Below the pieces are notes generated by a model that saw nothing but the letters and a program-made list of their open reading frames with translations, was not told the origin of the DNA and searched no databases. The position numbers and the translations under genes are program-made. A stretch of DNA of 64,000 nt from Frankiales bacterium (lineage in GTDB: Bacteria > Actinomycetota > Actinomycetes > JAFAQI01), in NCBI GenBank assembly GCA_025980325.1, contig JAICXQ010000006.1:1-64000 (forward strand), given 5' to 3'. Below are positions 25,621 through 34,488 of the stretch, one piece after another (position 1 is the first letter of the stretch; the number at the start of each line of letters is the position of its first letter).

Positions 25621-26682
25621 ATGACAACGTTCTTCATGCCGTGGACACTCGCAAGGATGATGGCGCGTAAACGGCTCCTGCTGACGATCTGCGTGGTGGC
25701 GACCGCGCTCGTCGGCAGCGCCGTCGATCCCGCCGTCGGAGGCGCGCGGTCGACCAAGGCCGCGCCCAAGACGCTGCTGCCGCAACTCGTCCTGGTGCCG
25801 ACTCGCGATCTCTACGTCGGTACGTCGGCGACCCCGCCGAAAATGCTGGCGAACAACGAGATTCTCTACGGTTGCGACCCGCACGAGACGGCGGCGGCGA
25901 TCGAGGCGTCGCCGTCCGGCGCGGTGAGCTCGTGGCCGTTGCGATGCCTGCGGTTCGACACGATGGTCGTCAACATCGGCTCCGGCCGGCTCGAGCTGCG
26001 TTACGACGGCAGCGGGCTCGTCCAGCAGGAGAAGGCGACCCAGCGGGTCTTCCGCGCGGACGGAAGCTTCACCGACCGGCAAGCCGGTTACTTCTACTTC
26101 GATCCGGCGCACCAGCACTTCCATTACGCGAATTTCGCCTGGGCGTCGTTGTGGCGAGCGACCACGCGCGGCAAGCGGATCGGCAAGGCGCCGGTGCGGA
26201 CCGGCCGCAAAGACGGCTTCTGCCTCGAAGACATGGGTCCGTACACGAACGACGCGGCGACGCCGCGATACACCTACCCGAGCGCGTGCTACCCGACGAC
26301 GCAGCCGGACGGCTCGATCACGCAGGTGAACGGGATCTCGCCCGGCAACTACGACACGTACGGCGAGTACCTGCCGAACCAGTCGATCGTCATCAACGGG
26401 GTGCCCGACGGCTACTACCTGCTCCAGATCACCGTCGATCCCGGACACACGTTGCTGGTGGACAAGCGATCCCGGCTCATGGTGACGCAGCTGATCCGGC
26501 TCTGCGGGACCACCGCCGACCTCGTCGGCGTCACGAACTATTGCGCCCATCCGTCGTCCAGCGCGGCCGCATCGAACGCGGACGGGCTGCTGGGGCAGCG
26601 TTGGCGGCAGGCCTGCTTGACCGGTTGGTGCCCGTCGACGGCCGCGCTGGGTTACGGGCTGCCCGGGCCCGCTAGCCACTAG
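25621..26682 (+). CDS. Secreted lysyl-oxidase-like protein
   Basis: Signal sequence; copper-type motif in YFYFDPAHQHFHYANFAWASLW; FCLEDMGPYT, GISPGNYDTYGEYLPNQSIVINGVPDGYYLLQITVDP. Confidence 0.75.
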   Translation: MTTFFMPWTLARMMARKRLLLTICVVATALVGSAVDPAVGGARSTKAAPKTLLPQLVLVPTRDLYVGTSATPPKMLANNEILYGCDPHETAAAIEASPSGAVSSWPLRCLRFDTMVVNIGSGRLELRYDGSGLVQQEKATQRVFRADGSFTDRQAGYFYFDPAHQHFHYANFAWASLWRATTRGKRIGKAPVRTGRKDGFCLEDMGPYTNDAATPRYTYPSACYPTTQPDGSITQVNGISPGNYDTYGEYLPNQSIVINGVPDGYYLLQITVDPGHTLLVDKRSRLMVTQLIRLCGTTADLVGVTNYCAHPSSSAAASNADGLLGQRWRQACLTGWCPSTAALGYGLPGPASH

Positions 26683-26760
26683 CCGAGCCCTGGCCAACTG
26701 CGCGCCAAGTGCTGGCTCAACCATTCCCTTCCGCGGTGTGGATCGCGGAGACTTCGACCG

Positions 26761-27693
26761 ATGCACGCCGACGACTTCTTCGCGACGCGATGGCCCGCGC
26801 TCGTTCCCGAGCTGCGCCAGGCCCTGGCGAAGGCCGGCGCGCCGGCGGCCGACCGCGACGACCTGGTGCAGGAGACCGCGGTGCGGCTGCTCGGCATGTG
26901 GGATCGGATCGACTGGGACCGGCCGGTCGCCGCGCTGGCGCGACGGATCGCGCTGAACGTGTGGCGGGATCAGTGGCGCCATCGCGGCGCTCGCGAGATC
27001 GTCGGGCCGGTGCCCGAGCAGCACGCGGCCGGCGACACCGAACGGTCGGCGCTGGCCCGGGTCGAGGTCGGCGAAGTGGCGCGGGCGCTGGCCGATTTGC
27101 CGGCGACTACGGCGAACGTGTTGCGACTCGCGGTGGTCGAGGCCGAGGTCGCGCCGGCCGGCGCGGCGTCGCCGGCGTTGCGGATGGCCCGTACCCGCGC
27201 CCGGCGGGCGCTCGCGGTGACGATGCGGATCGCCTCCTCGGTCGCGGCCGCGGTGGCGTTGAGTTGGCGCGCGATCGGCCGTAGCGGGCGGACGTCGACC
27301 GCCTCGCTCGGCGTCCTGGCCACGGCGGCCCTCGTGCTCGCCGGCGGCGCCGGCTGGCCCCATACCAGGCCGGCGCCGTTGCGGGCCGACCGGCCGATCG
27401 TCGCGATCGCCTCGCCTACGCGGGTGGTTGCGGCAGATCGGCCGGCGGTCCCGCAAGCCCCGCACCGTGGTGTTGCGGCCGGGGTACGACGCGGTGCGCG
27501 GCACAAGCCGGCCGCGACGAAGACGCCGTACTACGTCGTCGGCACCGGCGCCGCGAACGTCGGCGTCTTCTTGAACGTGCAGGTGCAGGGTTACGGCGTA
27601 CGGGTCGAGCGGCCCGAGCCGGGGAAGGTCGCGCCGGCGTGCGCTTCCGGCAACACGCCGACGGTCACGCCGCTGCCGCGCTGCCCGAACTGA
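26761..27693 (+). CDS. Sigma-70 (ECF-like) factor with C-terminal TM and extracytoplasmic tail
   Basis: DRDDLVQETAVRLLGMW...RRIALNVWRDQWRHR (region 2); TM TASLGVLATAALVLAGGAGW; Pro/Ala-rich tail ending CASGNTPTVTPLPRCPN. Confidence 0.75.
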   Translation: MHADDFFATRWPALVPELRQALAKAGAPAADRDDLVQETAVRLLGMWDRIDWDRPVAALARRIALNVWRDQWRHRGAREIVGPVPEQHAAGDTERSALARVEVGEVARALADLPATTANVLRLAVVEAEVAPAGAASPALRMARTRARRALAVTMRIASSVAAAVALSWRAIGRSGRTSTASLGVLATAALVLAGGAGWPHTRPAPLRADRPIVAIASPTRVVAADRPAVPQAPHRGVAAGVRRGARHKPAATKTPYYVVGTGAANVGVFLNVQVQGYGVRVERPEPGKVAPACASGNTPTVTPLPRCPN

Positions 27694-28369
27694 CCGGCGT
27701 GCGCGCCAAACCGGCGATCGCGACCGCGAGATACCAGAGCAGCACGAGCACCATCGGCAGGAAGATGACCGCGACGATGCCGGCAACGACGGCGAGCCAC
27801 GCGGTGTAGCCGAGCCAGCCCGGCAGGCCCGCGATCCTCGCGTTGACGGCGACGGTCGCGATGATGGCCGCGCTGGCGAGCGCGAACACCACGAAGACGA
27901 ACGGGAAGAACAGATTCATCACGACCTGGATCGTGTCGCCGTCCTGCGGAACCTTGTCGCCGCCGAATGAGATCGCTCCCGCCTCCCCGGCATTGGCCAT
28001 GGCGGCCGACGTGAGAGCAGCGGCGCCGACGACGCCGAGGGCGCCGACGACGCGACCCGCAGCCGTGTCGAGTCGAGAACGCAATCCTTGGGTGAACCAC
28101 ACGAACGCCAAGCCGGCCAGAATCACCAGGTAGGCGCCGATCAGGATGCCGGTGCGGTGGCTGCTGCTCGACAACGTATGGACGAACTTCGCTGCTGCGG
28201 TGGCGTCGCTGTCCTTCGACTTGATGTTCGGGGAGTTGCCGAAGCTGACGAGTACGCCGACGACGAGAAGCACGACGAACGCGATGCCGGCCGCCATCGA
28301 CCGTCGGAACTGAGCTGCAGACATATCCGTGCCCCCGGTGGTTGTCATCCGACTGCGTCCGTCTGGCAC
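27665..28369 (-). CDS. Multi-pass membrane protein of unknown function
   Basis: Several hydrophobic segments (GIAFVVLLVVGVLVSFG, GILIGAYLVILAGLAFVWFT, VVGALGVVGAAALTSAAM, WLAVVAGIVAVIFLPMVLVLLWYLAVA). Confidence 0.65.
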   Translation of the reverse strand: MPDGRSRMTTTGGTDMSAAQFRRSMAAGIAFVVLLVVGVLVSFGNSPNIKSKDSDATAAAKFVHTLSSSSHRTGILIGAYLVILAGLAFVWFTQGLRSRLDTAAGRVVGALGVVGAAALTSAAMANAGEAGAISFGGDKVPQDGDTIQVVMNLFFPFVFVVFALASAAIIATVAVNARIAGLPGWLGYTAWLAVVAGIVAVIFLPMVLVLLWYLAVAIAGLARTPVSSGSAAAA

Positions 28370-28544
28370 GGTAGACGCGACGATCGGCGACTGTCCCGTA
28401 GGCGCGCCGCCGTCTGCGAACGGGGCCGACGCGACCTGATGGTGAGTCCGACCGTGGCAGGCAGCCCCCCGGCCGCTCGCGAGTGCTTCCCGCGATGGTC
28501 GGCATCGCGAGGACTTCCACTCCCGAAATCGTCGACATCACCAC

Positions 28545-29312
28545 TTAGCTGGAAAGTGTGACGACGAACCCGCCGGCTTGCATCGACGAGGAGTCGCTGA
28601 CCGCGAGTTCCCCGTACTCGTACTCGCCGGGCGTCAATTGGCCGGGCGTGTAGATCAGGTAGTACATCGAGTCCCCCGACCTCTCGACACCTGTGTAACC
28701 GCCTAGCGGCGCAAGGCACGAATTCTGGCCCGCTAGGAAGCAGTAATGGACCTCAGCGGCGTCCGCGCTGCCATAGACGATGTACCCGACCATCACAGTG
28801 GCGTGGTCCGGGACGCTAATCGACCATCGGTGGTCGAACGGCGCGGATGCGTAGTCGGTCTTAGCGGCCACCCCTAGGGCAGCCTTGTGGTGCAGCAGTA
28901 TCCGCACGTTAGGACCCGACCAAGGCAACTTCATCGAAAGCTGTCCCGCGCCAAGGAGCGTCACCGTGTAGCGGCCCGCTACCAGCTTCGTTGGGAAGCT
29001 AACGGTATTAACTGCCTCGCCGCCATGACGAAGGGACGGCAGCCAATACTGGGCGATCGGGGTCTTCAACGACGTGGCTGAGATCGCGAACCCGGCATCG
29101 GGACTCGACGCCTCACGATTCGTCCACTCCGCGCTGCTGATCGTCGTGGCGCGGTTCACGACGAACGTCGCTTCTGTGCCGCCGCGTCCTACAAGCTGAA
29201 GGGCGTGGCTCGACGAACTCGCCAGCGCGACGGGGGCGGCAGAACTCCCCGCCAACACGAGCGCGAGGGCAACGGCGACCAATTGCCATCGTTGTGCTCG
29301 CATCGCGTTCAC
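28545..29312 (-). CDS. Secreted hypothetical protein
   Basis: Signal peptide MNAMRAQRWQLVAVALALVLAGSSAAPVALA; start overlaps the stop of the upstream gene (ATGA). Confidence 0.65.
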   Translation of the reverse strand: MNAMRAQRWQLVAVALALVLAGSSAAPVALASSSSHALQLVGRGGTEATFVVNRATTISSAEWTNREASSPDAGFAISATSLKTPIAQYWLPSLRHGGEAVNTVSFPTKLVAGRYTVTLLGAGQLSMKLPWSGPNVRILLHHKAALGVAAKTDYASAPFDHRWSISVPDHATVMVGYIVYGSADAAEVHYCFLAGQNSCLAPLGGYTGVERSGDSMYYLIYTPGQLTPGEYEYGELAVSDSSSMQAGGFVVTLSS

Positions 29313-29770
29313 GGGTTCACCAACTCAACCAAGTGGGTGTCGAGCGTCAATCGCCAAAGGGTGCCGGGTCCGACCGCTACACGAACCGTTAACCGACCTG
29401 GGTAACGCGGCAGCGTGACATTGGTCGTGAAGTTCGTTGGGCTTGTGGGTAGGCAGCGCGCGCGAAATGCCCCACCGGGGACCGAGTAGCCCAGCTCTAG
29501 GGGTCCGGTCCCGATGCATCCGAAGGTGAGCGCGGACGCACGGCCTAGCTTCACGACGAGGCTTCGAGGCCCAACGCCGTTATACGTGCCCTCGTTACCG
29601 GCTGGAATTGCGGCCAACTCGGCCTTGGCGGCAGCAGACGACAGCGGACTCGGCGACGACGAAATTGCTGGTGGTCCTGCCGGATCGGCACCTCGATGGT
29701 GGTGACTCGCGCAACCGGCCGTCAGAAGGACGGCGCCGATTGTTCCGAGAGCAATCGTTCTCGGCGGCAT
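29309..29770 (-). CDS. Putative lipoprotein
   Basis: MPPRTIALGTIGAVLLTAGCASHHHRG: lipobox LTAGC. Confidence 0.68.
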   Translation of the reverse strand: MPPRTIALGTIGAVLLTAGCASHHHRGADPAGPPAISSSPSPLSSAAAKAELAAIPAGNEGTYNGVGPRSLVVKLGRASALTFGCIGTGPLELGYSVPGGAFRARCLPTSPTNFTTNVTLPRYPGRLTVRVAVGPGTLWRLTLDTHLVELVNP

Positions 29771-29811
29771 GGCGACGTCCTCCCTCCGGCACCTAAGTGT
29801 GAACCGCTAGC

Positions 29812-31473
29812 TCAGTATTTCTCGCCGGCTGGACCGGTCCATGCGTTGTAGCCATTGTTGTTACTTGAATCGCCCGAGGGCGTGAAGGCGTACAGATAGC
29901 CGTCGTCAACGTCCTCCGCGCAGGCCCCGTTGATGTGGTAGTAGTGGCCTCTCGTCTTCCAGCCTCTGACGCCCGCCGCAAGGTACGTCGTCTTGTGCGG
30001 CGCAGCCGTGATTTCGTACCCCGCCGTGTCGGTGTAGGAAACTGAGCCCGTCACTGACACGCCGAACGTTGCTTTGACCGAGGTCAAGATGATGCCTCCC
30101 TGCACTTCGGCCGACGCGGAAAGCGTCACGCCGATGCTCTTTGTTTCATCGTGGTCGATCACAACCTTGCCGTCTGAGTCCGTGGTGTTGTCCAGGGACA
30201 TAACCTCATGCCCCGGTTGGAAAGCCCAGTGCTTGCCGTAACTCTTGTCGATGTCGTAGTGCCATGCTGACGGGCACTCGTCTTCAGGATGCGCGGTCAG
30301 TCCGCCTGCTGTGTCAAGCGCGGTCTGGTCAGTGCTCGTGACGGTGTTGTCCGGTGAGATGGGTAGAGACGGCGGCTGCCCGAAGTCCCATATCGATAGA
30401 TCGGTTGGGCTGTCGTCGGCGTAGTCGTACCCGACCGGTGTGTCCGCCTGACGATCGGTCACGCTCCGAAGCAAGTCGCATACCGACGCGTCTTGCGAGC
30501 AGATGGCGCTGTCAATCACCAAGGCCTCTACGCTCTCTACGGTGCCGATTGCAACACTCACATCGGACCCGCATGTCGATGACGAGTCGCTCAGGCAACT
30601 ACCTGCGCTCAGCCCGGCGTTGTACACAGCGCCCTCGACGGTAGATCCGACGAGGAAGCAAGTGGCGTCGATGCCATTGAGGCAACCGTATGCGGCGCCC
30701 TCAACGAGGAACGCTGCCGAGTCGACCAACCCTACGACCTCGTCGCAATTCGATCCCGTGACCGTTCCGCCGCAGGACTCAACTAGAGCGATGCCCAGAG
30801 CGGCACCTTCATTTTCGAGCGCGGCGACGGTCTCGCATGGCCCCGATGGCTGACCTATGCATCCGGAGACGACTCCGACGGCCAGTGACTCGATTGACTG
30901 AGCGTCCTCGATCGCGCCGTTGCAAGCCGCGTTACTACCGTCGGCGCAGCTTGTGACAGTCACTATCGCCAGCGCGACTAGCGAGTTCAAGGTGGTAAGG
31001 ACCTGGCTGCAAGCGTCGGTCAGGAATCCAGCGCAGTCTTGGACGAGGGCCGTTGCCTCGCTTACTTCCTGCATTACCAGGGCTTGGACGCTGTCGCAGC
31101 CGCTGTCGATGCATCCCGCGAGGTCGTTGACTGCCGTCCTCTCAAGGGTCTGCACCTGCTGTATCACCGATGAGCACGTCGGCAAGCTGCCATTGACGCA
31201 TTGAGTCACGGCTTGCTCGACCTGTAGAGCTTCAGTCTCTACACCGGCCATCAGCGCGTCGGCGCCGCCGGGGACGAGGCTTTCGACGACAGTGACGCAA
31301 TCTCCAGAGCCGCAATCTGGCAAAGGCGAAATGCCCGCGCTAGCCCCGCCCATCGTGAGCGGCGAAACTAAGACAGACGCCGCGAGGCCAGTAACCGCAG
31401 CGACGCGCGCCAGCAGATGGTGGCTAGCACGATGCCGACGGTGGCGTGGAACATGATGACGCTTCTTCAGCAT
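29812..31473 (-). CDS. Secreted Cys-pair-repeat protein with beta-rich (aerolysin-like?) C-terminal domain
   Basis: Start MLKKRHHVPRHRRHRASHHLLARVAAVTGLAASVLVSPLTMGGASAG; about ten C-x(3-8)-C units spaced ~29 aa; C-terminal SIGVTLSASAEVQGGIILTSVKATFGVSVTGSVSYTDTAGYEI. Confidence 0.7.
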   Translation of the reverse strand: MLKKRHHVPRHRRHRASHHLLARVAAVTGLAASVLVSPLTMGGASAGISPLPDCGSGDCVTVVESLVPGGADALMAGVETEALQVEQAVTQCVNGSLPTCSSVIQQVQTLERTAVNDLAGCIDSGCDSVQALVMQEVSEATALVQDCAGFLTDACSQVLTTLNSLVALAIVTVTSCADGSNAACNGAIEDAQSIESLAVGVVSGCIGQPSGPCETVAALENEGAALGIALVESCGGTVTGSNCDEVVGLVDSAAFLVEGAAYGCLNGIDATCFLVGSTVEGAVYNAGLSAGSCLSDSSSTCGSDVSVAIGTVESVEALVIDSAICSQDASVCDLLRSVTDRQADTPVGYDYADDSPTDLSIWDFGQPPSLPISPDNTVTSTDQTALDTAGGLTAHPEDECPSAWHYDIDKSYGKHWAFQPGHEVMSLDNTTDSDGKVVIDHDETKSIGVTLSASAEVQGGIILTSVKATFGVSVTGSVSYTDTAGYEITAAPHKTTYLAAGVRGWKTRGHYYHINGACAEDVDDGYLYAFTPSGDSSNNNGYNAWTGPAGEKY

Positions 31474-31852
31474 GTCGATCTCTCCGATTTCGGGAACGAT
31501 GGGTCCGTTATGGCGGCACGTCCAAAGCACGGACCCCGGTCGGGCCGACTTACACGTACCGTTGCCACTCGCTGGTCGTTGCGGGTGGCTGGTTCTCCTT
31601 TCGCGTTGGACCCTGCTCCCACCGGCTATTACGTGCGAGACCCCCCATTGCTTACGGGCGAATTTGAAGTTTGGGATACATCCCAACCGGAAGCTTCGAA
31701 CTTTGGTCTGCGTCACAGTTCCGCGAATCGCTCATCTGCACTAGAAAGCAGGCACGACGCCGTTGACCGTCGATACGGTATGTCGCCGCAAAGGAGGCGG
31801 CGCGATGTGTACTTGTCGTCGTTCAACGACGCGGGGGGCGTCCGGATGGCCT

Positions 31853-31872
31853 ACGGACGGCTCGCCGTCCGT
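31853..31872. repeat. Perfect hairpin ACGGACGG-CTCG-CCGTCCGT
   Basis: 8-bp perfect arms read directly. Confidence 0.6.
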
Positions 31873-31908
31873 GGCACGTCGCGCGCTTCGTCCAGGCGCG
31901 GGGTGGGC

Positions 31909-31965
31909 CTCCCGGCGGGGCTGCGCCGTCCTATCACTGTTCCCCGGCTGCGGCCCCGCCGGGAG
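31909..31965. repeat. 13-bp perfect inverted repeat (ctcccggcggggc ... gccccgccgggag)
   Basis: Arms at 31909-31921 and 31953-31965. Confidence 0.6.
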
Positions 31966-32192
31966 CCGTTTGCGCCGGGATTCCGCTCGCCGCGTCCGCG
32001 CGGTCAGGCCGCGTATGGAGGGCAGATGCGTACCACTTCGGTTTGTCCGAGTGCACCGACCATGACGTTCGTACAGGTCCCTGACGGCGGCAGGACGCCC
32101 GACCTGGGCGTCGAAGTGGCCGCGAGCGAACCCAGCGCGGTCAGCGTTGCCCCGACGCTGACCGCGACGACGAGCGCGAGGGGGCGGTACAC

Positions 32193-33125
32193 GTGAACCT
32201 CCGGAGTGATGGAACCGGCTTACTAGGTCAACGACGAGACTTGCGGTTGGTTACGTCCGACTTTGCCGTGGCGTGGCGAGGCGTCGAGTCGCCGCTTCGA
32301 AACTACCTTCGGTCGTTCGGGCTTCCTGACTACGACGTGGACGACATCGTGCAGGAAACGGCAACTCGTGCCATGGAACGGGCTGTTAAGTGGCCTGACG
32401 ACGAGACGCTGCGTCGCTGGTCGTTCGTCGTAGCGCGGCGGCTCACCATTGACTTGTACCGGACTCGTCGGCGGCTGGTCGCGATCGATGAGGGCGGCGG
32501 GCGCGACGTGTCGCAGGAGGACGACCTCAACCGGGTTGAGGACCGCCACTACCTGCAAACCGTGCTTACGGCTATCGCGGGGCTTCCGGCGGGCGAGCGG
32601 CGCAGCTTGGTCGTTTGCGGGCAGACGGCAGCGGAGCGCAACCGGGCGAACGTCGCGCGGCACCGGGCGCGCAAGCGGCTGCGCCAGGTGGTCGGTCCGA
32701 TAGCCGTCGCTCTTGCATGGTTGCGACGCCAGAGCCACACGGTAGCCATCGGCGGGACCGTCGCCGCCGCCGTCGCATTGCCGCTTGTGGCTTCGCCGTT
32801 CGGCGGTGCGCCGCATGCCGGCAATCACTTCGTCGCGGTCCCGAGCAGCGGCGTTCCAGTAGTCCTCGTCGCGACAGCTCGCCCGACAGTTGGTACTCCG
32901 ACCGCGACGGTTTCTTCCCGGCGACACGTGGGTTCCGTTCGCACGGTGGGCGGGCGGGATGAATCGCCGCCGGGCCACTCCGTATCGGTTCGTGGTCCGG
33001 CCGGGAGCGCGGCATCGGCGTGGCAAGACAGGGAGAAGGGGCACGAACCGCTGGTGTGCCTGGATGGCACCCTGACGGGACACCACTGTGTGGACGTACC
33101 GCACGGTATCGTCTCTCACCCCTGA
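32193..33125 (+). CDS. Sigma-70 (ECF-like) factor with C-terminal TM and extracytoplasmic tail (second copy)
   Basis: YDVDDIVQETATRAMERAVKWPDDETLRRWSFVVARRLTIDLYRTRRRL; TM VAIGGTVAAAVALPLVASPF; Cys-containing tail LVCLDGTLTGHHCVDVPHG. Start codon uncertain. Confidence 0.68.
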   Translation: MNLRSDGTGLLGQRRDLRLVTSDFAVAWRGVESPLRNYLRSFGLPDYDVDDIVQETATRAMERAVKWPDDETLRRWSFVVARRLTIDLYRTRRRLVAIDEGGGRDVSQEDDLNRVEDRHYLQTVLTAIAGLPAGERRSLVVCGQTAAERNRANVARHRARKRLRQVVGPIAVALAWLRRQSHTVAIGGTVAAAVALPLVASPFGGAPHAGNHFVAVPSSGVPVVLVATARPTVGTPTATVSSRRHVGSVRTVGGRDESPPGHSVSVRGPAGSAASAWQDREKGHEPLVCLDGTLTGHHCVDVPHGIVSHP

Positions 33126-33442
33126 CCGGCCCGCCGTCGAAACTCACCATGACACGCGCCGTCATGCGCGCTTGATCACAGGACGATCGGTTACACAGGC
33201 GTGTCGCGAAGCCTCGCACGTCCGTTTGCGAGGGCGATCTACATACGCGATAGTCGGTTGAGAGAGACGGCGGCGTTGCAGACCTCACCCCCCGAGGTAC
33301 TGCCGGGTGCGCCGCCGTCTCCGTTGTCGCGGTCGCAGTTTCCCGGACGCCTATGGAATGTCCAGATGCGCGCGCATCCGCTCGGGTTTGGCGTTGACGG
33401 CACACCACAGCGATGTAAGCCCGCTGGCCTGCGGCGATGCGG

Positions 33443-33515
33443 TGGGCCGCCGGGGGATCGAACCCCGAACCCGCGGATTAAAAGTCCGCTGCTCTGCCAG
33501 TTGAGCTAACGGCCC
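33443..33515 (-). tRNA. tRNA-Lys (anticodon TTT)
   Basis: Minus strand GGGCCGTTAGCTCAACTGGCAGAGCAGCGGACTTTTAATCCGCGGGTTCGGGGTTCGATCCCCCGGCGGCCCA folds as a cloverleaf. Confidence 0.95.
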
Positions 33516-33619
33516 TGGCTGCGCTACATCGTCCCATCACGAGTGCATGGCATCGGCTTTCCGGTCACGTTTCGAACAAGACGCTGAAAAGCATCCCTTG
33601 GGAGATCGACACTTGAATC

Positions 33620-34384
33620 GTGCGTGCACGGGGGGTTCTCTCAGTCGTCTTGCTGTCCGCGGCACTCGCGGGTTGCGGGTCCGAGGCGTCGCGCCCGGCG
33701 ACCGTGCGGGTCGGTCCCGTCGCCTCGCCGACACCACCCGTCGCCTCGTCGACACCGCCTGTCGCCTCGCCGGCACCACCTGACGCAGCCGAGATGCCGG
33801 CCGCGATGGAGCCGCCGGAGCCGCAGTCTCCGTTCACCCCCGCCCAAGAGCGCCGCCGGGACCGGATCGGTTTCCCGACGAACTGCCCGGGCTTCGTCCC
33901 AAGCATCGACGGCTACCCGAGCGATTCGGCGAGCCTCGAGTCCGAGGCGATCCTCCGCATCGTCCACGGCCACTGTTCGTTCGTCCTCGGCGACCGCGAC
34001 GACGACGCCGTGCTGCCTGGCGACCGCCGCATCGTCGTCACCGTCGGCTGGCCGACCGCCGACGCCAAGGGTCAGCGACTCTTCTTCTTCGACCACGACC
34101 GGCTGATCGGTGTCGACCTCCCGAGATACCTGCCGATGGTCGCCGGCGCGCACCGGACCGGCCCCGACAGCTTCCTCGTGAACTACGCGGGGGTGGGGAC
34201 GACGACCGGTGCCGCCGCCGCACCCGTCAGCCAGCTCGACGTCCGGTTCGTGTGGCCGCGAGGCGGCGTGCCGAGGGCGATCGATCCGCTGCCCAGCCCG
34301 ACGTACCCGGACTGCCCGCAACCCGTCTACTCGAAGGCGAATCCGGAACCGCACACCGACGGACGGATCACCTGCTGGTACTGA
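33620..34384 (+). CDS. Putative lipoprotein with Pro-rich linker
   Basis: RGVLSVVLLSAALAGCGSEAS lipobox; VASPTPPVASSTPPVASPAPP repeat. Confidence 0.7.
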   Translation: MRARGVLSVVLLSAALAGCGSEASRPATVRVGPVASPTPPVASSTPPVASPAPPDAAEMPAAMEPPEPQSPFTPAQERRRDRIGFPTNCPGFVPSIDGYPSDSASLESEAILRIVHGHCSFVLGDRDDDAVLPGDRRIVVTVGWPTADAKGQRLFFFDHDRLIGVDLPRYLPMVAGAHRTGPDSFLVNYAGVGTTTGAAAAPVSQLDVRFVWPRGGVPRAIDPLPSPTYPDCPQPVYSKANPEPHTDGRITCWY

Positions 34385-34488
34385 CCCGCACCGACCCGTC
34401 ACACAACTGTGTCGGTTTAGATCCCGCCGCACCAGTGCACCGCACACATAGAGAGCATGCAGAGAGAAGGAGCACGCCCGGCCCGCGG

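Noticed and set aside
31417-32196. 259-aa plus-strand ORF
   Set aside because: Low-complexity Arg/Pro-rich, overlaps the start region of the Cys-repeat gene on the opposite strand and has no recognisable domain; treated as intergenic.
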